NCBI RefSeq assembly: GCF_003432485.1
Contig: NZ_QVNQ01000019.1
Coordinates: forward strand, 1-35,401
Reading direction: 5' to 3'
DNA: 35,401 nt
Source: Actinomadura spongiicola
Lineage (GTDB): Bacteria; Actinomycetota; Actinomycetes; Streptosporangiales; Streptosporangiaceae
The notes under the pieces are model-generated. The model did no database searches. It worked only from the letters and a program-made list of their open reading frames with translations, and was not told where the DNA came from. Below are positions 5,897-13,967 of the stretch, one piece after another (positions within the stretch are counted from its first letter, which is position 1; each line of letters begins with the position of its first letter). Made by a program: the position numbers and the translations under genes.

Positions 5897-6398
5897 GGGG
5901 CACCACCTCACGGGTCGATCAGTCACACACGGTAGAAGCTCGATGACCCTTCGTCTAGGTGTTGGAGGGTGAGCGTTGTGTGAGAGGCACGAGTCGGGCC
6001 ACGGTCCTGGGGACCCGCGCCGCAGCCGGACGCCTGCCAGGCTGCGCGGCGCGCGAGCCGCCGCTCCCTGAGCTTGTCGGCTGCGCGCTCCGCCCTCGCC
6101 TGCGGACCGCGGTCCGGGGTCACCGCCGATCCCACATGATGATCGCGGTGGCGACGACGACATCGATGACACGGTTGCGGAGCCGCCCACCGATATGGGC
6201 ACGGCGGAAAGTGTCCACACGGCCATAGACCCGGTCGATCCCAGGGGACCCGCATCCACCGCCCGTGCAGGTAGATGGACCGGCGGCATGCCGCGTCGAA
6301 CCGTGTCGAAAAGTGCAGGCGCCTTGCAAACAGAAGGTGGGGGCTCATCCCCTTCATCGGCTCCAGTCCTTTGTGGTGGCGATGCGCCTGACTGGAGT
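5897..6398. other. non-coding stretch between peptide locus and VOC gene
   Basis: About 500 bases in which no frame has credible coding character; the frames on both strands are Arg/Pro/Ser-rich noise. It contains the upstream region of the peptide-methyltransferase pair (no strong -35/-10 recognised) and, at 6323-6364, a decayed copy of the tRNA-Thr scar. A helical, charged minus-strand stretch (RAERAADKLRERRLARRAAW, ~6030-6090) may be the tail of a lost gene, but it has no supported start. Confidence 0.4.
6323..6364 (+). repeat. decayed second copy of the tRNA-Thr 3' scar
   Basis: The stretch begins CTTGCAAACAGAAGGT and ends CGGCTCC. It aligns with the tRNA-Thr 3' half at 4227-4270 with a few substitutions and small indels, roughly four fifths identical by eye. 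The T-arm no longer folds properly (loop shortened, G-run pairing only partly kept). Same orientation as the first copy and ~2.1 kb away, so the two bracket the integrase wreck, the IS110 fragment and the peptide-methyltransferase pair like an old tandem insertion. Confidence 0.55.
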
Positions 6399-6830
6399 TC
6401 AGGCGGGGCGGGTCGGGGGAGGTGTGCGTCCATCAGGCTCGGAGTTCAGGTAGCTTGCGCGTCCGTCGGCGTCGAGGTCGAAGGGTTCCTCGGGGATGAT
6501 GCAGAACTCGTTTCCTGCGGGATCGGCCATGACCAGGAAGCCTCCGGACGCGTACTGCTGGAGCCGTCGGCCGCCCAGCGCCTCGACCCGCTCCTGCTCG
6601 GCGGCGGGGTCAGGTGAAGCGACGTCGAAGTGGAGGCGGTTCTTGCCGACCTTGGGTTCGGTGACTTTCTGGAAGCCCAGCCCTGGTCCTTCACCGCGTT
6701 CGAGCCAAACGTAAGGGCCTGTCCCGGCCTTGATCGGTCGTCCGAGGAGTTGGGACCAGAACAACGCGAGACGCTCAGGATCATCGCAGTCGATGATGAC
6801 GTCCTTGATGTGCAGGTGAAGGCTCTTCAT
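6399..6830 (-). CDS. VOC-family (glyoxalase-like) protein
   Basis: A 143-residue vicinal-oxygen-chelate protein made of two beta-alpha-beta-beta-beta units. The N-terminal unit starts MKSLHLHIKDVIIDCDDPERLALFWSQLLGRP; the second contains NRLHFDVASPDPAAEQERVEALGG and ends GGFLVMADPAGNEFCIIPEEP, the usual closing motif of the family. It belongs to the small glyoxalase/bleomycin-resistance/dioxygenase-like group; metal ligands are plausible (His near the N-terminus, HFD, E in NEFCI) but the substrate cannot be told. Start ATG 6830 follows a weak GGAAAA. It stands alone, convergent with the tRNA-scar copy. Confidence 0.85.
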   Translation of the reverse strand: MKSLHLHIKDVIIDCDDPERLALFWSQLLGRPIKAGTGPYVWLERGEGPGLGFQKVTEPKVGKNRLHFDVASPDPAAEQERVEALGGRRLQQYASGGFLVMADPAGNEFCIIPEEPFDLDADGRASYLNSEPDGRTPPPTRPA

Positions 6831-7126
6831 TTTCCGATGGTCGCAGAGTCGACGGCAGCGTCAGCGGCATCGCGGGAGGAACGCGGCCATCGGTGGCGCC
6901 GTCCCGAACATCTTGACGAGATCGTCGAGGTGGCCTGTGGGCTGGGTGTGAGTCTGCCGTCAAGTGACAGGACGGTGGTTTTTGGCGATCCGTCACAGGG
7001 ACCTATGTGGTGGTGACGAAGGGGGGTGGGGTGTGTAGGGGAACACTGCTGAAGATGACCTTGGTGGGGTGTTGGTGGGCCAGGATGTCGGGTGTTGACG
7101 GCGGTGCTCATGGTGGGACTTGGTCT

Positions 7127-8278
7127 ATGAACCTGCGGGATGAGATTGAGGCGGTGCTGCGCGCTTGGGACGCGTACGAGGTCGGGCGCGGTGGGGCGCC
7201 GGTCATTGACTTCGACTGTGATCCTGGGGGGAGTGTGGGCGAGGCCGCTTCCGATCGGCTCGGTGTTTATCGGCGGCTTGTGGAGCTTCGTTCCCGGGCG
7301 GTGGGGGGTGTGGCGGTTCGGTTGGATGCCGATATCGCTTATCTGGGGGCTCTGCTTGGGGAGCGTCGGTCGCTTGATGCGTATGTGCGGGCGACCCAGG
7401 GGTGTGGGGCGGCGGGGTGGTCGGAGGAGTATGTGGCCGAGCGTGGGGTGGAGGCGCGGGGCGCGCTTGCTGAGCTCGGTATTGGGTGGGGTGCTCGGAC
7501 CAATGCCGAGTTGCGTGAGGCCGAGGGGCTTCTTGATGTGCGTGAGGCGCCTGATGTGATTCGGGAGGCGGTTGACGAACTGGAGCCCGCGGTCAGGGAG
7601 GCGACGGGGTGTACGGCGTCCTACAGTCTCACGATCGAGACGGTCGAGTTGGACGTCTACTGGGCGTTCTGGTTGGACGGGGCCGGGCAAGACGTGCGGT
7701 TGCGGCTGAACCTGCCGAACGTCGAGTTCACTCAGACGGGTGCCCGGCAGTTCGCTCTGCACGAGGTGTTGGGGCATGGGCTTCAGAGCGCCGCACTGAC
7801 CGCGCAGGCGGCGGACGGGGACGTGCCGTGGGTGCGGCTGCTCAGCGTGCACGCGCCGCAGCAGGTCATGCTCGAAGGGCTCGCGCAGGCGTGGCCGCTT
7901 TTCCTGTTGCCCGAGGACGAAGTGCTCATCACCCGTGTCCGCCTCGCCTACTACAGTCAGCTTGTACTTGCGCGGGTGCATCGAGCGATCAATGAGGGGA
8001 CGCCTGTCGGCGAGTGCGCCGAGCAGGTGAAGGCGGCGCTGCCGTGGTGGAGCGACAAGGCCGTCGCTCGTTGCCTCACCGATCGTGGCGCCGATCCGCT
8101 GCACCGCAGCTACATGTGGGCGTATCCGGCGGGGTTCGACTGGTTCGTCGCACTCGCGGAGGCGGACCCGGCGACGCGGGCGGCCGTGCTTCGGGACGCC
8201 TACCGGGTGCCGTTGACGCCCGGTGATCTGACGGCGCTGTGGCCGGCGGGGCCGGTCATCGGGGGGCCGGGCGGCTGA
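7127..8278 (+). CDS. putative zinc metallopeptidase-like protein (HExxxH)
   Basis: A ~383-residue protein without a confidently named family. The key feature is FALHEVLGHGLQSAAL, an HExxxH motif like that in dipeptidyl-peptidase-III-type (M49) enzymes and related to the HExxPGH of DUF885 proteins, followed ~40 residues later by VMLEGLAQAWPLFLL, whose Glu could be the third metal ligand. The N-terminal half is helical and charged. No signal peptide or membrane segment. ATG 7127 is chosen because GGTGGGA lies eight bases upstream; ATG 7085 or GTG 7007 are in frame but the extra residues look non-coding. Catalysis is inferred from the motif only. The third-position G/T-rich codon style at the 5' end differs slightly from the neighbours. 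Confidence 0.75.
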   Translation: MNLRDEIEAVLRAWDAYEVGRGGAPVIDFDCDPGGSVGEAASDRLGVYRRLVELRSRAVGGVAVRLDADIAYLGALLGERRSLDAYVRATQGCGAAGWSEEYVAERGVEARGALAELGIGWGARTNAELREAEGLLDVREAPDVIREAVDELEPAVREATGCTASYSLTIETVELDVYWAFWLDGAGQDVRLRLNLPNVEFTQTGARQFALHEVLGHGLQSAALTAQAADGDVPWVRLLSVHAPQQVMLEGLAQAWPLFLLPEDEVLITRVRLAYYSQLVLARVHRAINEGTPVGECAEQVKAALPWWSDKAVARCLTDRGADPLHRSYMWAYPAGFDWFVALAEADPATRAAVLRDAYRVPLTPGDLTALWPAGPVIGGPGG

Positions 8279-8397
8279 GGTTTTCAAGATCATTATGGGT
8301 GGGCGGGTGAGCCGCGGGGCCGACAAACTCGTAGATACATAAGAGTTCCCGTTCCGCCACCCGGATCGGCCGGGTGTCCCGTGCTGGAACTGAGTGG

Positions 8398-8450
8398 ACG
8401 TCCGTCTCGTCTACACCGGTAGAGCGCACGTCCGTTTCGCCTCACCGGTA
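8398..8450 (+). repeat. direct repeat upstream of the IF-2N gene
   Basis: ACGTCCGTCTCGTCTACACCGGTA (first 20 bases: 8398-8417) is repeated at 8428-8450 with two substitutions and one deletion, at a 30-base offset. It ends eleven bases before the ATG at 8462, partly overlapping the leader, so it may be a regulator-binding pair or a short duplication. Confidence 0.5.
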
Positions 8451-8461
8451 CAGGGAGAGCC

Positions 8462-9043
8462 ATGGCGAAGGTCAGGGTCTACGAACTCGCCAAGGTATTC
8501 GGCGTCGAGAGTAAAGTCGTCATGGCGAAGCTTCAGGAGATGGGCGAGTTCGTCCACACTGCCTCCAGTCCCGTAGAGCCGTCGGTGGTGAGACGGCTGA
8601 CCGAGGTGCTCGCGCCGCAGGTGTCAGCGCGCTCGCTCGTCCCCAACCCCACCTGGCTTTCCTCGCAGCGGGGCCCCGCCGGATCGTCGGCGCGGCCGGA
8701 CCCGAGGCCCGCTCCACCGCCGCGCCGGACGGAGCCGCGGCCCGCCGAGCCGCGCCCCGACGTCCAACAGGAGATCGAGGCCTCACGGATCAAAGAGGAT
8801 ATCCTCAAGTCGTGGGAGCGTCTGACGAGTTATATTCCGGAGACCTACAACAATCGCGACTGGCTTTCCGGTAAGAGTCGGGTCAGTCGGGCCCGTGTGT
8901 CCTTCGCGCAAAGTGTTCGGAACTGGGTCGCGCATCCGGACGGAAATGAACCACAACTCGGCACCCTGCAGGACGCATTGCGCGTCATGCATGAAATCGA
9001 GCGCCGACTTCCCGCGCGGCATCGGAACAAATCGGCGCTCTGA
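8462..9043 (+). CDS. IF-2 N-terminal domain protein with HEPN-like C-terminus
   Basis: A 193-residue protein. Residues 1-50 (AKVRVYELAKVFGVESKVV, then MAKLQEMGEFVHTASSPVEP) are a near-canonical IF-2 N-terminal subdomain, but the GTPase and all other IF-2 parts are absent. Residues ~62-100 form a Pro/Arg-rich linker. Residues ~101-183 are helical and contain RVSFAQSVRNWVAHPDG: an R-N-x-x-A-H arrangement (Arg153, His158, i.e. R-x4-H) as in HEPN domains, many of which are RNases. The ATG follows GGGAGAGCC. The P450 gene starts 27 bases after the stop, so the two may be cotranscribed. A translation-linked RNase or adaptor role is inferred; HEPN assignment is from the motif alone. Confidence 0.75.
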   Translation: MAKVRVYELAKVFGVESKVVMAKLQEMGEFVHTASSPVEPSVVRRLTEVLAPQVSARSLVPNPTWLSSQRGPAGSSARPDPRPAPPPRRTEPRPAEPRPDVQQEIEASRIKEDILKSWERLTSYIPETYNNRDWLSGKSRVSRARVSFAQSVRNWVAHPDGNEPQLGTLQDALRVMHEIERRLPARHRNKSAL

Positions 9044-9070
9044 CGGAAGGGCCTGAAAACGCAGGTCAGC

Positions 9071-10435
9071 GTGAACCTGTCGCGGATCTGGCGGGGTGCG
9101 GGCCGGTGGTTTTACGGTTGGGACATGGCATCGCTCGTGCATCGGCAGAGCATCGCGGGGCCGCGGCCCGGAGTGGAAGCCGCTCGATGGTGGGGGCGGA
9201 TGGCTCGCAATCCGCTCGAGACGTACGTCGCGCTCGCCCGGCGATACGGGGACGCCGTTCAGGTTCCGCTCGGTTTGCGGCGGTCGTTCTTTCTGTTGTC
9301 GCGGCCCGAACATGCCGAACATGTCCTGGTCGCGAACCAGTCCAACTATGTGAAGGCGGCCACGTACCGTCCGCTGCGGGTGTTCCTCGGGGACGGGCTC
9401 CTCACGAGCGAGGGGGAGACGTGGCGGCGGCATCGGCGGCTCGTGCAGCCGGTGTTCGCGCAGCGGCACATCGTCGCGTTCGCGCCGCGGATGGTGGAGA
9501 TCGCCCGCGCGGCCGTGCGGCGGTGGCCCGACGGTGTGGTGCTCGACGCCGCGGACCAGATGCGGCGGATCACGCTGGACGTGGTGGGACGCGCGCTGTT
9601 CGGCAGCGAACTGGCGGGAGAGTCCGCGAAGACCGGCCGGTCGCTGGAGACCCTGCAACGGGCGGTTGTGGTCGGGACCTTCCTGCCCGGCACGACGGCC
9701 CGGCGCGGGCTCTACGCGCGTGTGCCCTGGCTGAGGGACGGCATGACGCATCTCGACGAACTGGTCGAGAAGGTGGTGAAAGGGTCCGGCGGGGAGCTGC
9801 TCGATCTGCTGAAGGACGGCGGCGGTCTCTCCGATGAGGAGCTGCGCGACGAGGTGCTGACGCTGCTGCTCGCCGGGCACGAGACGACGGCCGCCTCCCT
9901 GGCCTGGACGTTCATGCTGCTCTCCCAATATCCGGCGGCCCGGGAGCGGCTGGAGAGGGAAGTGGACGAGGTGCTCGCGGACCGAGATCCGGAGGCCGAG
10001 GACGTGGACCGGCTGCCGTGGACGCGGGCCGTCCTCTCCGAGGCGATGCGGCTTCGTCCACCGGCCTGGACCCTCGAACGTGACGCGCTCGACGACGATG
10101 ACGTCGCGGGAGTGCCGGTGCCCGCCGGGTCGACGGTGGCGGTCTCGCCCTTCCAGCTGCACCGGAACGTGGACTTCTGGCCCAACCCGGAGGGTTTCCA
10201 CCCGGAACGGTTCATGGGGGCGCCGGAGCACCCGAGATACGCCTACCTGCCGTTCGGGGGAGGCAGACGTATCTGCGTGGGTGCCGGGTTCGCGATGCTG
10301 GAGGCGACGCTGCTACTCGCGACGATCACTCGGACCCATCGGCTCGATCTGGCGCCGGGCGTTTCCGTGGAGGCTCGGGCGGAGGTCACGCTCCGTCCCG
10401 CCGGTCCCGTTCCGATGCGGGTGACCAGACGGTAG
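9071..10435 (+). CDS. cytochrome P450
   Basis: A 454-residue soluble-type cytochrome P450 monooxygenase. The I-helix oxygen-binding motif is LLLAGHETTAASLAW (AGHETT at ~268-273), the K-helix ExxR is EAMRLRPP (Glu324, Arg327), and the haem loop is FGGGRRICVG with Cys402 as the iron ligand. Length and motif order fit class-I bacterial P450s that need a separate ferredoxin and reductase; neither is encoded nearby, and substrate is unknown. GTG 9071 is used because the gene then follows the IF-2N gene by 27 bases; ATG 9125 is a shorter alternative. The gene converges with the MFS gene: the two stops are only three bases apart. Confidence 0.95.
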   Translation: MNLSRIWRGAGRWFYGWDMASLVHRQSIAGPRPGVEAARWWGRMARNPLETYVALARRYGDAVQVPLGLRRSFFLLSRPEHAEHVLVANQSNYVKAATYRPLRVFLGDGLLTSEGETWRRHRRLVQPVFAQRHIVAFAPRMVEIARAAVRRWPDGVVLDAADQMRRITLDVVGRALFGSELAGESAKTGRSLETLQRAVVVGTFLPGTTARRGLYARVPWLRDGMTHLDELVEKVVKGSGGELLDLLKDGGGLSDEELRDEVLTLLLAGHETTAASLAWTFMLLSQYPAARERLEREVDEVLADRDPEAEDVDRLPWTRAVLSEAMRLRPPAWTLERDALDDDDVAGVPVPAGSTVAVSPFQLHRNVDFWPNPEGFHPERFMGAPEHPRYAYLPFGGGRRICVGAGFAMLEATLLLATITRTHRLDLAPGVSVEARAEVTLRPAGPVPMRVTRR

Positions 10436-10438
10436 CGG

Positions 10439-11890
10439 TCATTTCCCGCGTGGCAGCAGCAGCGCCGGGACGACGGCGAACGCGCCGATGACCAGGGCGA
10501 TCCAGAAGGCGTGGCCGAAGGCGGTGGCCAGGAGCGGCGCGACCTGGACGCGCGCCTCGTCCGGCAACGGGGCGTGCGCCGCCCCGGCCAACCCCGGAGC
10601 CTGGGCGGTGATCTCGTGTTGCAGGATCACCGCCAGCGCGGTCGTGCCGACGGACGCGCCCAGGCGTTGCAGGGTGTTGATCGCGCTGGTCGCCCGCGGG
10701 ATCAGCGGACCGGGCAGGCCCTGGTAGGCGGCGGCCATCGACGGCGTGATCGTCGCGCCGAGCCCGAGGCCGATCACGAACAGCGCGGCGGCCAGCAGGA
10801 CCGGTGACGTGTCCGCGTGGATCTGGGTGTAGGCGGCCGTGCCCAGCAGGCCGAGGACGACGCCGGCGGGGACGACGACACCCGCGCCGAGCCGGTCGGT
10901 CAGCCGTCCGGCCAGGGGCATGGCCACCGCGGCGCCGAACGCCTGAGGTACGAGCAGCAGACCGGTCGCGAGCGGGCCGTGCCCCCGGACGATCTGCCAG
11001 TACAGCGGCAGCAGGACCAGGACGCCGAACAACGCGACCGCCACGACCACGTTGGTGACGGCGGCGGCGGCGAAGCCGCGGACACGGAACAGCGAGATGT
11101 CGATCAACGCCTGCCGGGTGCGGGCGTGCAGGACGTAGAGGCCGATCAGCACGGCCGCCGCGCCGAGGGCGGCCCAGGTGCGCGGCTCGTCGAGGGCGCC
11201 GGGACGTCCCGCCTCGGTGGTGCCGTAGACGAACGCGGTCACGCCGCCGCACAGCAGGAGCAGGCCCCGGACGTCCAGGGTCGCGGGACGCGACGGCGAG
11301 CGCGGCAGCAGCCGCAGCGCGGCCACGACGGCGATCACGCCGAGCGGGAGGTTGACGAGGAAGATCCAACGCCAGCCGGCCGTCGAGATGATCAACCCGC
11401 CCACGACCGGGCCGGCGACGGAGCCGAGCAGCATCGGCATGCCGATGAAGCCCATCACACGCCCCATCCGCTCGGGCCCGGCGGCCCGCGCGAGGATCGT
11501 CTGCGCCACCGGGATGATCATTCCGCCGCCAAGGCCCTGGACGACGCGGAACGCGATGAGACTAGGCATCGACCAGGCGACCGCGCAGAGGGCGGACCCG
11601 GCGAGGAACAGCAGCAGCGCGGTGATCCAGACGCGGCGGGCCCCGAACCGTTCGGTGGCCCACCCGGCCAGCGGGATGACGCCCGCGAAGCCCAGCATGT
11701 AGCCGGTGAGGACCCACTGGACGGTTCCGATGGAGGCGCCGAAGTCCTCGGCGAGCGTGCGGGTGGCGACGTTGACGGCGGTCGCGTCCACGATCGACAT
11801 GATCGCGCCGAGCACCACCACCGTGCCGATCGCGATGATCGTCCGGTCGAGGGCGGGTGCGGGCGGTTTGGTGGGAACGGTGGTGTTCAT
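10439..11890 (-). CDS. DHA2-family MFS drug efflux transporter
   Basis: A 483-residue integral membrane protein with ~14 hydrophobic segments, the size of EmrB/QacA-type proton antiporters. The first helix carries IVDATAVNVATRTLAEDFG (the D-x-T-x-V-N-V-A pattern of DHA2). The loop after helix 2 is GWATERFGARRVWI (motif A-like), and helix 5 has GSVAGPVVGGLII (antiporter motif C). ATG 11890 is preceded by GAGGTG. It lies 17 bases downstream of a frameshifted FAD oxidoreductase gene and is divergent from a TetR gene, the usual layout of an inducible efflux cassette. The exported compound is unknown. Confidence 0.93.
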   Translation of the reverse strand: MNTTVPTKPPAPALDRTIIAIGTVVVLGAIMSIVDATAVNVATRTLAEDFGASIGTVQWVLTGYMLGFAGVIPLAGWATERFGARRVWITALLLFLAGSALCAVAWSMPSLIAFRVVQGLGGGMIIPVAQTILARAAGPERMGRVMGFIGMPMLLGSVAGPVVGGLIISTAGWRWIFLVNLPLGVIAVVAALRLLPRSPSRPATLDVRGLLLLCGGVTAFVYGTTEAGRPGALDEPRTWAALGAAAVLIGLYVLHARTRQALIDISLFRVRGFAAAAVTNVVVAVALFGVLVLLPLYWQIVRGHGPLATGLLLVPQAFGAAVAMPLAGRLTDRLGAGVVVPAGVVLGLLGTAAYTQIHADTSPVLLAAALFVIGLGLGATITPSMAAAYQGLPGPLIPRATSAINTLQRLGASVGTTALAVILQHEITAQAPGLAGAAHAPLPDEARVQVAPLLATAFGHAFWIALVIGAFAVVPALLLPRGK

Positions 11891-11907
11891 GGTGGGCACC
11901 TCGCATT

Positions 11908-13081
11908 TCAGGCGGGCCGGATGTTGTGGTTGCGGTGGAACACGTTCCGCGGGTCGTAGGTCCGCTTGATCTCGCGCAGCCGCCGGTGGTTCTCCGGGGT
12001 GTAGGCGGTCGCGGTCCTCGACGTGTCGTGCAGGAAGTTCAGGAACGAGCCGCCGGTGGAGTGCGCGGCGAGCGGCGCGGCGTCCGCGGCGGAGCCGTCG
12101 ATGGTGAGCGAGAACGGGACGTCGCGGTGGCCGACGGGTCCGGCGTCCGCGGCGGGACGGGCCATGGCGCCACCCCAGTGCCTGACCTCGATCCCGGCCG
12201 CGTCGCTGCCCGCGATGGCGGCGATCAGCGCGTCGGGCAGGTCGGCGAACAGGTGGAAGTGGCGGGGCGGGGTGCCGCCGAGCGACTCGGTCTCGGCGTA
12301 CGGCATCGTCCGGAAGTCGTGGCGCAGCGGCGGCCCACCGGCGTTCCACAGCGACCCCAGGGCCCGGGCGCCTTCGTCGGCGTCGCCCGCGTGGACGCCG
12401 CGGACGACGACGACCCGTCCGAGTTCGGCATCGTTCGTCACGGCGACGGTGACGCTCAGTGCGTCGGGACGGCTTTCCGCCTCGTCCCGGAAACGGGTGA
12501 GCACGTCACAGGCCCGGTCGGCGGGGTAGACGGCGGTGCCCGCGAACACCGTGGACACCGGGTGGAGCCGGAACTCCAGTGACGTGACGACGCCGAAGTT
12601 GCCACCGCCGCCGCGCAGCGCCCAGAACAGGTCGGCGTTGTGGTGGGCGTCGGCGGTCACGGTCCGGCCGTCGGCGGTGACGACGGCGGCGCGCAGCAGG
12701 TGGTCGGCGGCGTACCCGTGGCGGGCGCGCGAGCCAGCCGACGCCGCCGCCGAGGGTGTAGCCGGTGACGCCGACGGACGCGTGCGAGCCCGACAGTGGC
12801 GAGAGCCCGAGCGGCGCGGCGGCGGCGATGACGTCGCTCCAGCGGGCGCCGGGGCCGACGCGGGCGGTGCCGCGGGACGGGTCGACCAGCACGCGCGCCA
12901 TCCGGGACGTCTTGAGCAGCACTCCCTCGTCCGCCGGGACGTGGGTTCCGTGCCCGGTGGCCTGGACGGTGAGGGGCAGCCCACGGTCGCGGGCGGTGAG
13001 GATCGCGGCGCGGACGTCCGCCGTCCCCGTGGCCTCGATGACGTGGAGTTCGCGGGTCCGGGGCGTGGTCAGCGTGTTCAT
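11908..13081 (-). pseudogene. FAD-binding oxidoreductase (BBE-like), frameshifted
   Basis: Together the two frames encode a ~390-residue FAD-linked oxidase of the berberine-bridge-enzyme/VAO class. The N-terminal frame starts at ATG 13081 (after GGAAGGA) and contains QATGHGTHVP and the FAD-binding segment SHASVGVTGYTLGGGVGWLAR. Translation then breaks: the sequence resumes in another frame as HGYAADHLLRAAVVTADG, WALRGGGGNFGVVTSLEF and the C-terminal BBE motif YDPRNVFHRNHNIRP. One extra C in the GCGCCCGCC stretch (plus-strand GGG run 12723-12725) accounts for the shift; removing it restores LARRHGYAADH. It is either a recent pseudogene or a sequencing error. Genes of this type often accompany DHA2 transporters under TetR control. 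Confidence 0.85.
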
Positions 13082-13093
13082 GGTCGTCCTTCC

Positions 13094-13108
13094 GGAGGTT
13101 TTCTCTCC
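13094..13108. promoter_or_regulatory. operator copy 1 (GGAGG-N6-CTCC)
   Basis: GGAGGTTTTCTCTCC, an inverted repeat followed by ACTTG, just upstream of the oxidoreductase start and overlapping its ribosome binding region. Copy 2 is exactly 40 bases away. Probable binding site of the divergent TetR protein. Confidence 0.6.
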
Positions 13109-13133
13109 ACTTGTTCGCACCGTAACACTAGCC

Positions 13134-13148
13134 GGAGGATTTTTCTCC
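13134..13148. promoter_or_regulatory. operator copy 2 (GGAGG-N6-CTCC)
   Basis: GGAGGATTTTTCTCC followed by ACTTG. Same 15-base palindrome and same flanks (CCGGAGG...CTCCACTTG) as copy 1; the 40-base spacing puts both on similar helix faces. A TAGTGT on the minus strand between the copies could be the -10 of the oxidoreductase-MFS operon. Confidence 0.6.
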
Positions 13149-13225
13149 ACTTGTGTTCGGAGATCTTTCCGGCCCGGCCGCCGTGGAGGTGCCGTGCGCT
13201 TGATCACACGTTATGGTCACAGATC

Positions 13226-13252
13226 TTGATAGTCAATAATCGTGACTAAAAT
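13226..13252 (+). promoter_or_regulatory. probable promoter of the tetR gene
   Basis: TTGATA (13226-13231) and TAAAAT (13247-13252) with a 15-base spacer, in an AT-rich island unusual for this genome. Transcription would begin within or at operator copy 3. The short spacer makes this tentative. Confidence 0.4.
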
Positions 13253-13257
13253 TAATT

Positions 13258-13272
13258 GGAGGGTACGCCTCC
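13258..13272. promoter_or_regulatory. operator copy 3 (GGAGG-N6-CTCC)
   Basis: GGAGGGTACGCCTCC followed by ACATG, in front of the tetR gene. It shares both half-sites and the trailing AC-x-TG with copies 1 and 2, so the regulator probably also controls its own gene. Confidence 0.6.
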
Positions 13273-13295
13273 ACATGCTTGCTACGCTGCTCCCC

Positions 13296-13967
13296 ATGGG
13301 GCAGCAGCCGACCGGCACAGAGCGCCCGCTCCGCGCGGACGCCCGCGACAACCGCAACCGGATCATCGCCGCCGCCGCGGAGGTGTTCGTCGAGCAGGGC
13401 CCCGGCGCGCCGCTGGAGGAGATCTCCCGCCGCGCGGGCACCGGCATCGCGACCCTGTACCGGCGGTTTCCCGACCGCAAGGCGTTGACCAGGGCCGTCG
13501 CCCTGGACGCGTTGCGGCGCACGGCGGCGGAGGCCCGGCGGGCGCGGGACGAGGAGCCGACCGCGTTCGCCGCCCTGGTCCGCTACGCGCACCGCGTCCT
13601 GGACATCCGGATCGGCGCGGTGTTCCCCGTCCTGCTGAACGAGATCCCGTTCGACGACGCGGAGATCTCCGCCGTCCGGGAAGACGGCGTCGCGGTCATG
13701 AAGGGCCTCGTCGCCACGGCCCAGGAGGACGGCGACCTCCGCCCGGACGTCACGCACGCCGACATCGGGATGCTGCTCGTGCGGCTGTCCCGCCCCCTCC
13801 CGGGACCGATGCCGCGCCGGCTCACCGAGGAACTCGCGCACCGGCATCTCGACCTGCTCGTCGACGGTCTGCGCGCCTCCGCCGAACGGACGACCACGCT
13901 CGGCGGCCCCGCCCTCACCTTCGGCGATCTGGAGGCCCTGGGAGACCGGCCCGACCCCGACTCGTGA
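13296..13967 (+). CDS. TetR-family transcriptional regulator
   Basis: A 223-residue TetR repressor. The DNA-binding domain is at ~10-60: LRADARDNRNRIIAAAAEVF, GAPLEEISRRAGTGIATLYRRF with the helix-turn-helix ending in the classic TLYRRFPDRKAL. The C-terminal half is the variable ligand-binding/dimer domain. ATG 13296 gives a typical N-terminus; ATG 13275 (seven residues longer) is possible, using the GGAGGG that is part of operator copy 3. Divergent from the oxidoreductase-MFS pair, with three copies of one palindrome in the intergenic region, so it most likely represses the efflux cassette and itself. Confidence 0.93.
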   Translation: MGQQPTGTERPLRADARDNRNRIIAAAAEVFVEQGPGAPLEEISRRAGTGIATLYRRFPDRKALTRAVALDALRRTAAEARRARDEEPTAFAALVRYAHRVLDIRIGAVFPVLLNEIPFDDAEISAVREDGVAVMKGLVATAQEDGDLRPDVTHADIGMLLVRLSRPLPGPMPRRLTEELAHRHLDLLVDGLRASAERTTTLGGPALTFGDLEALGDRPDPDS

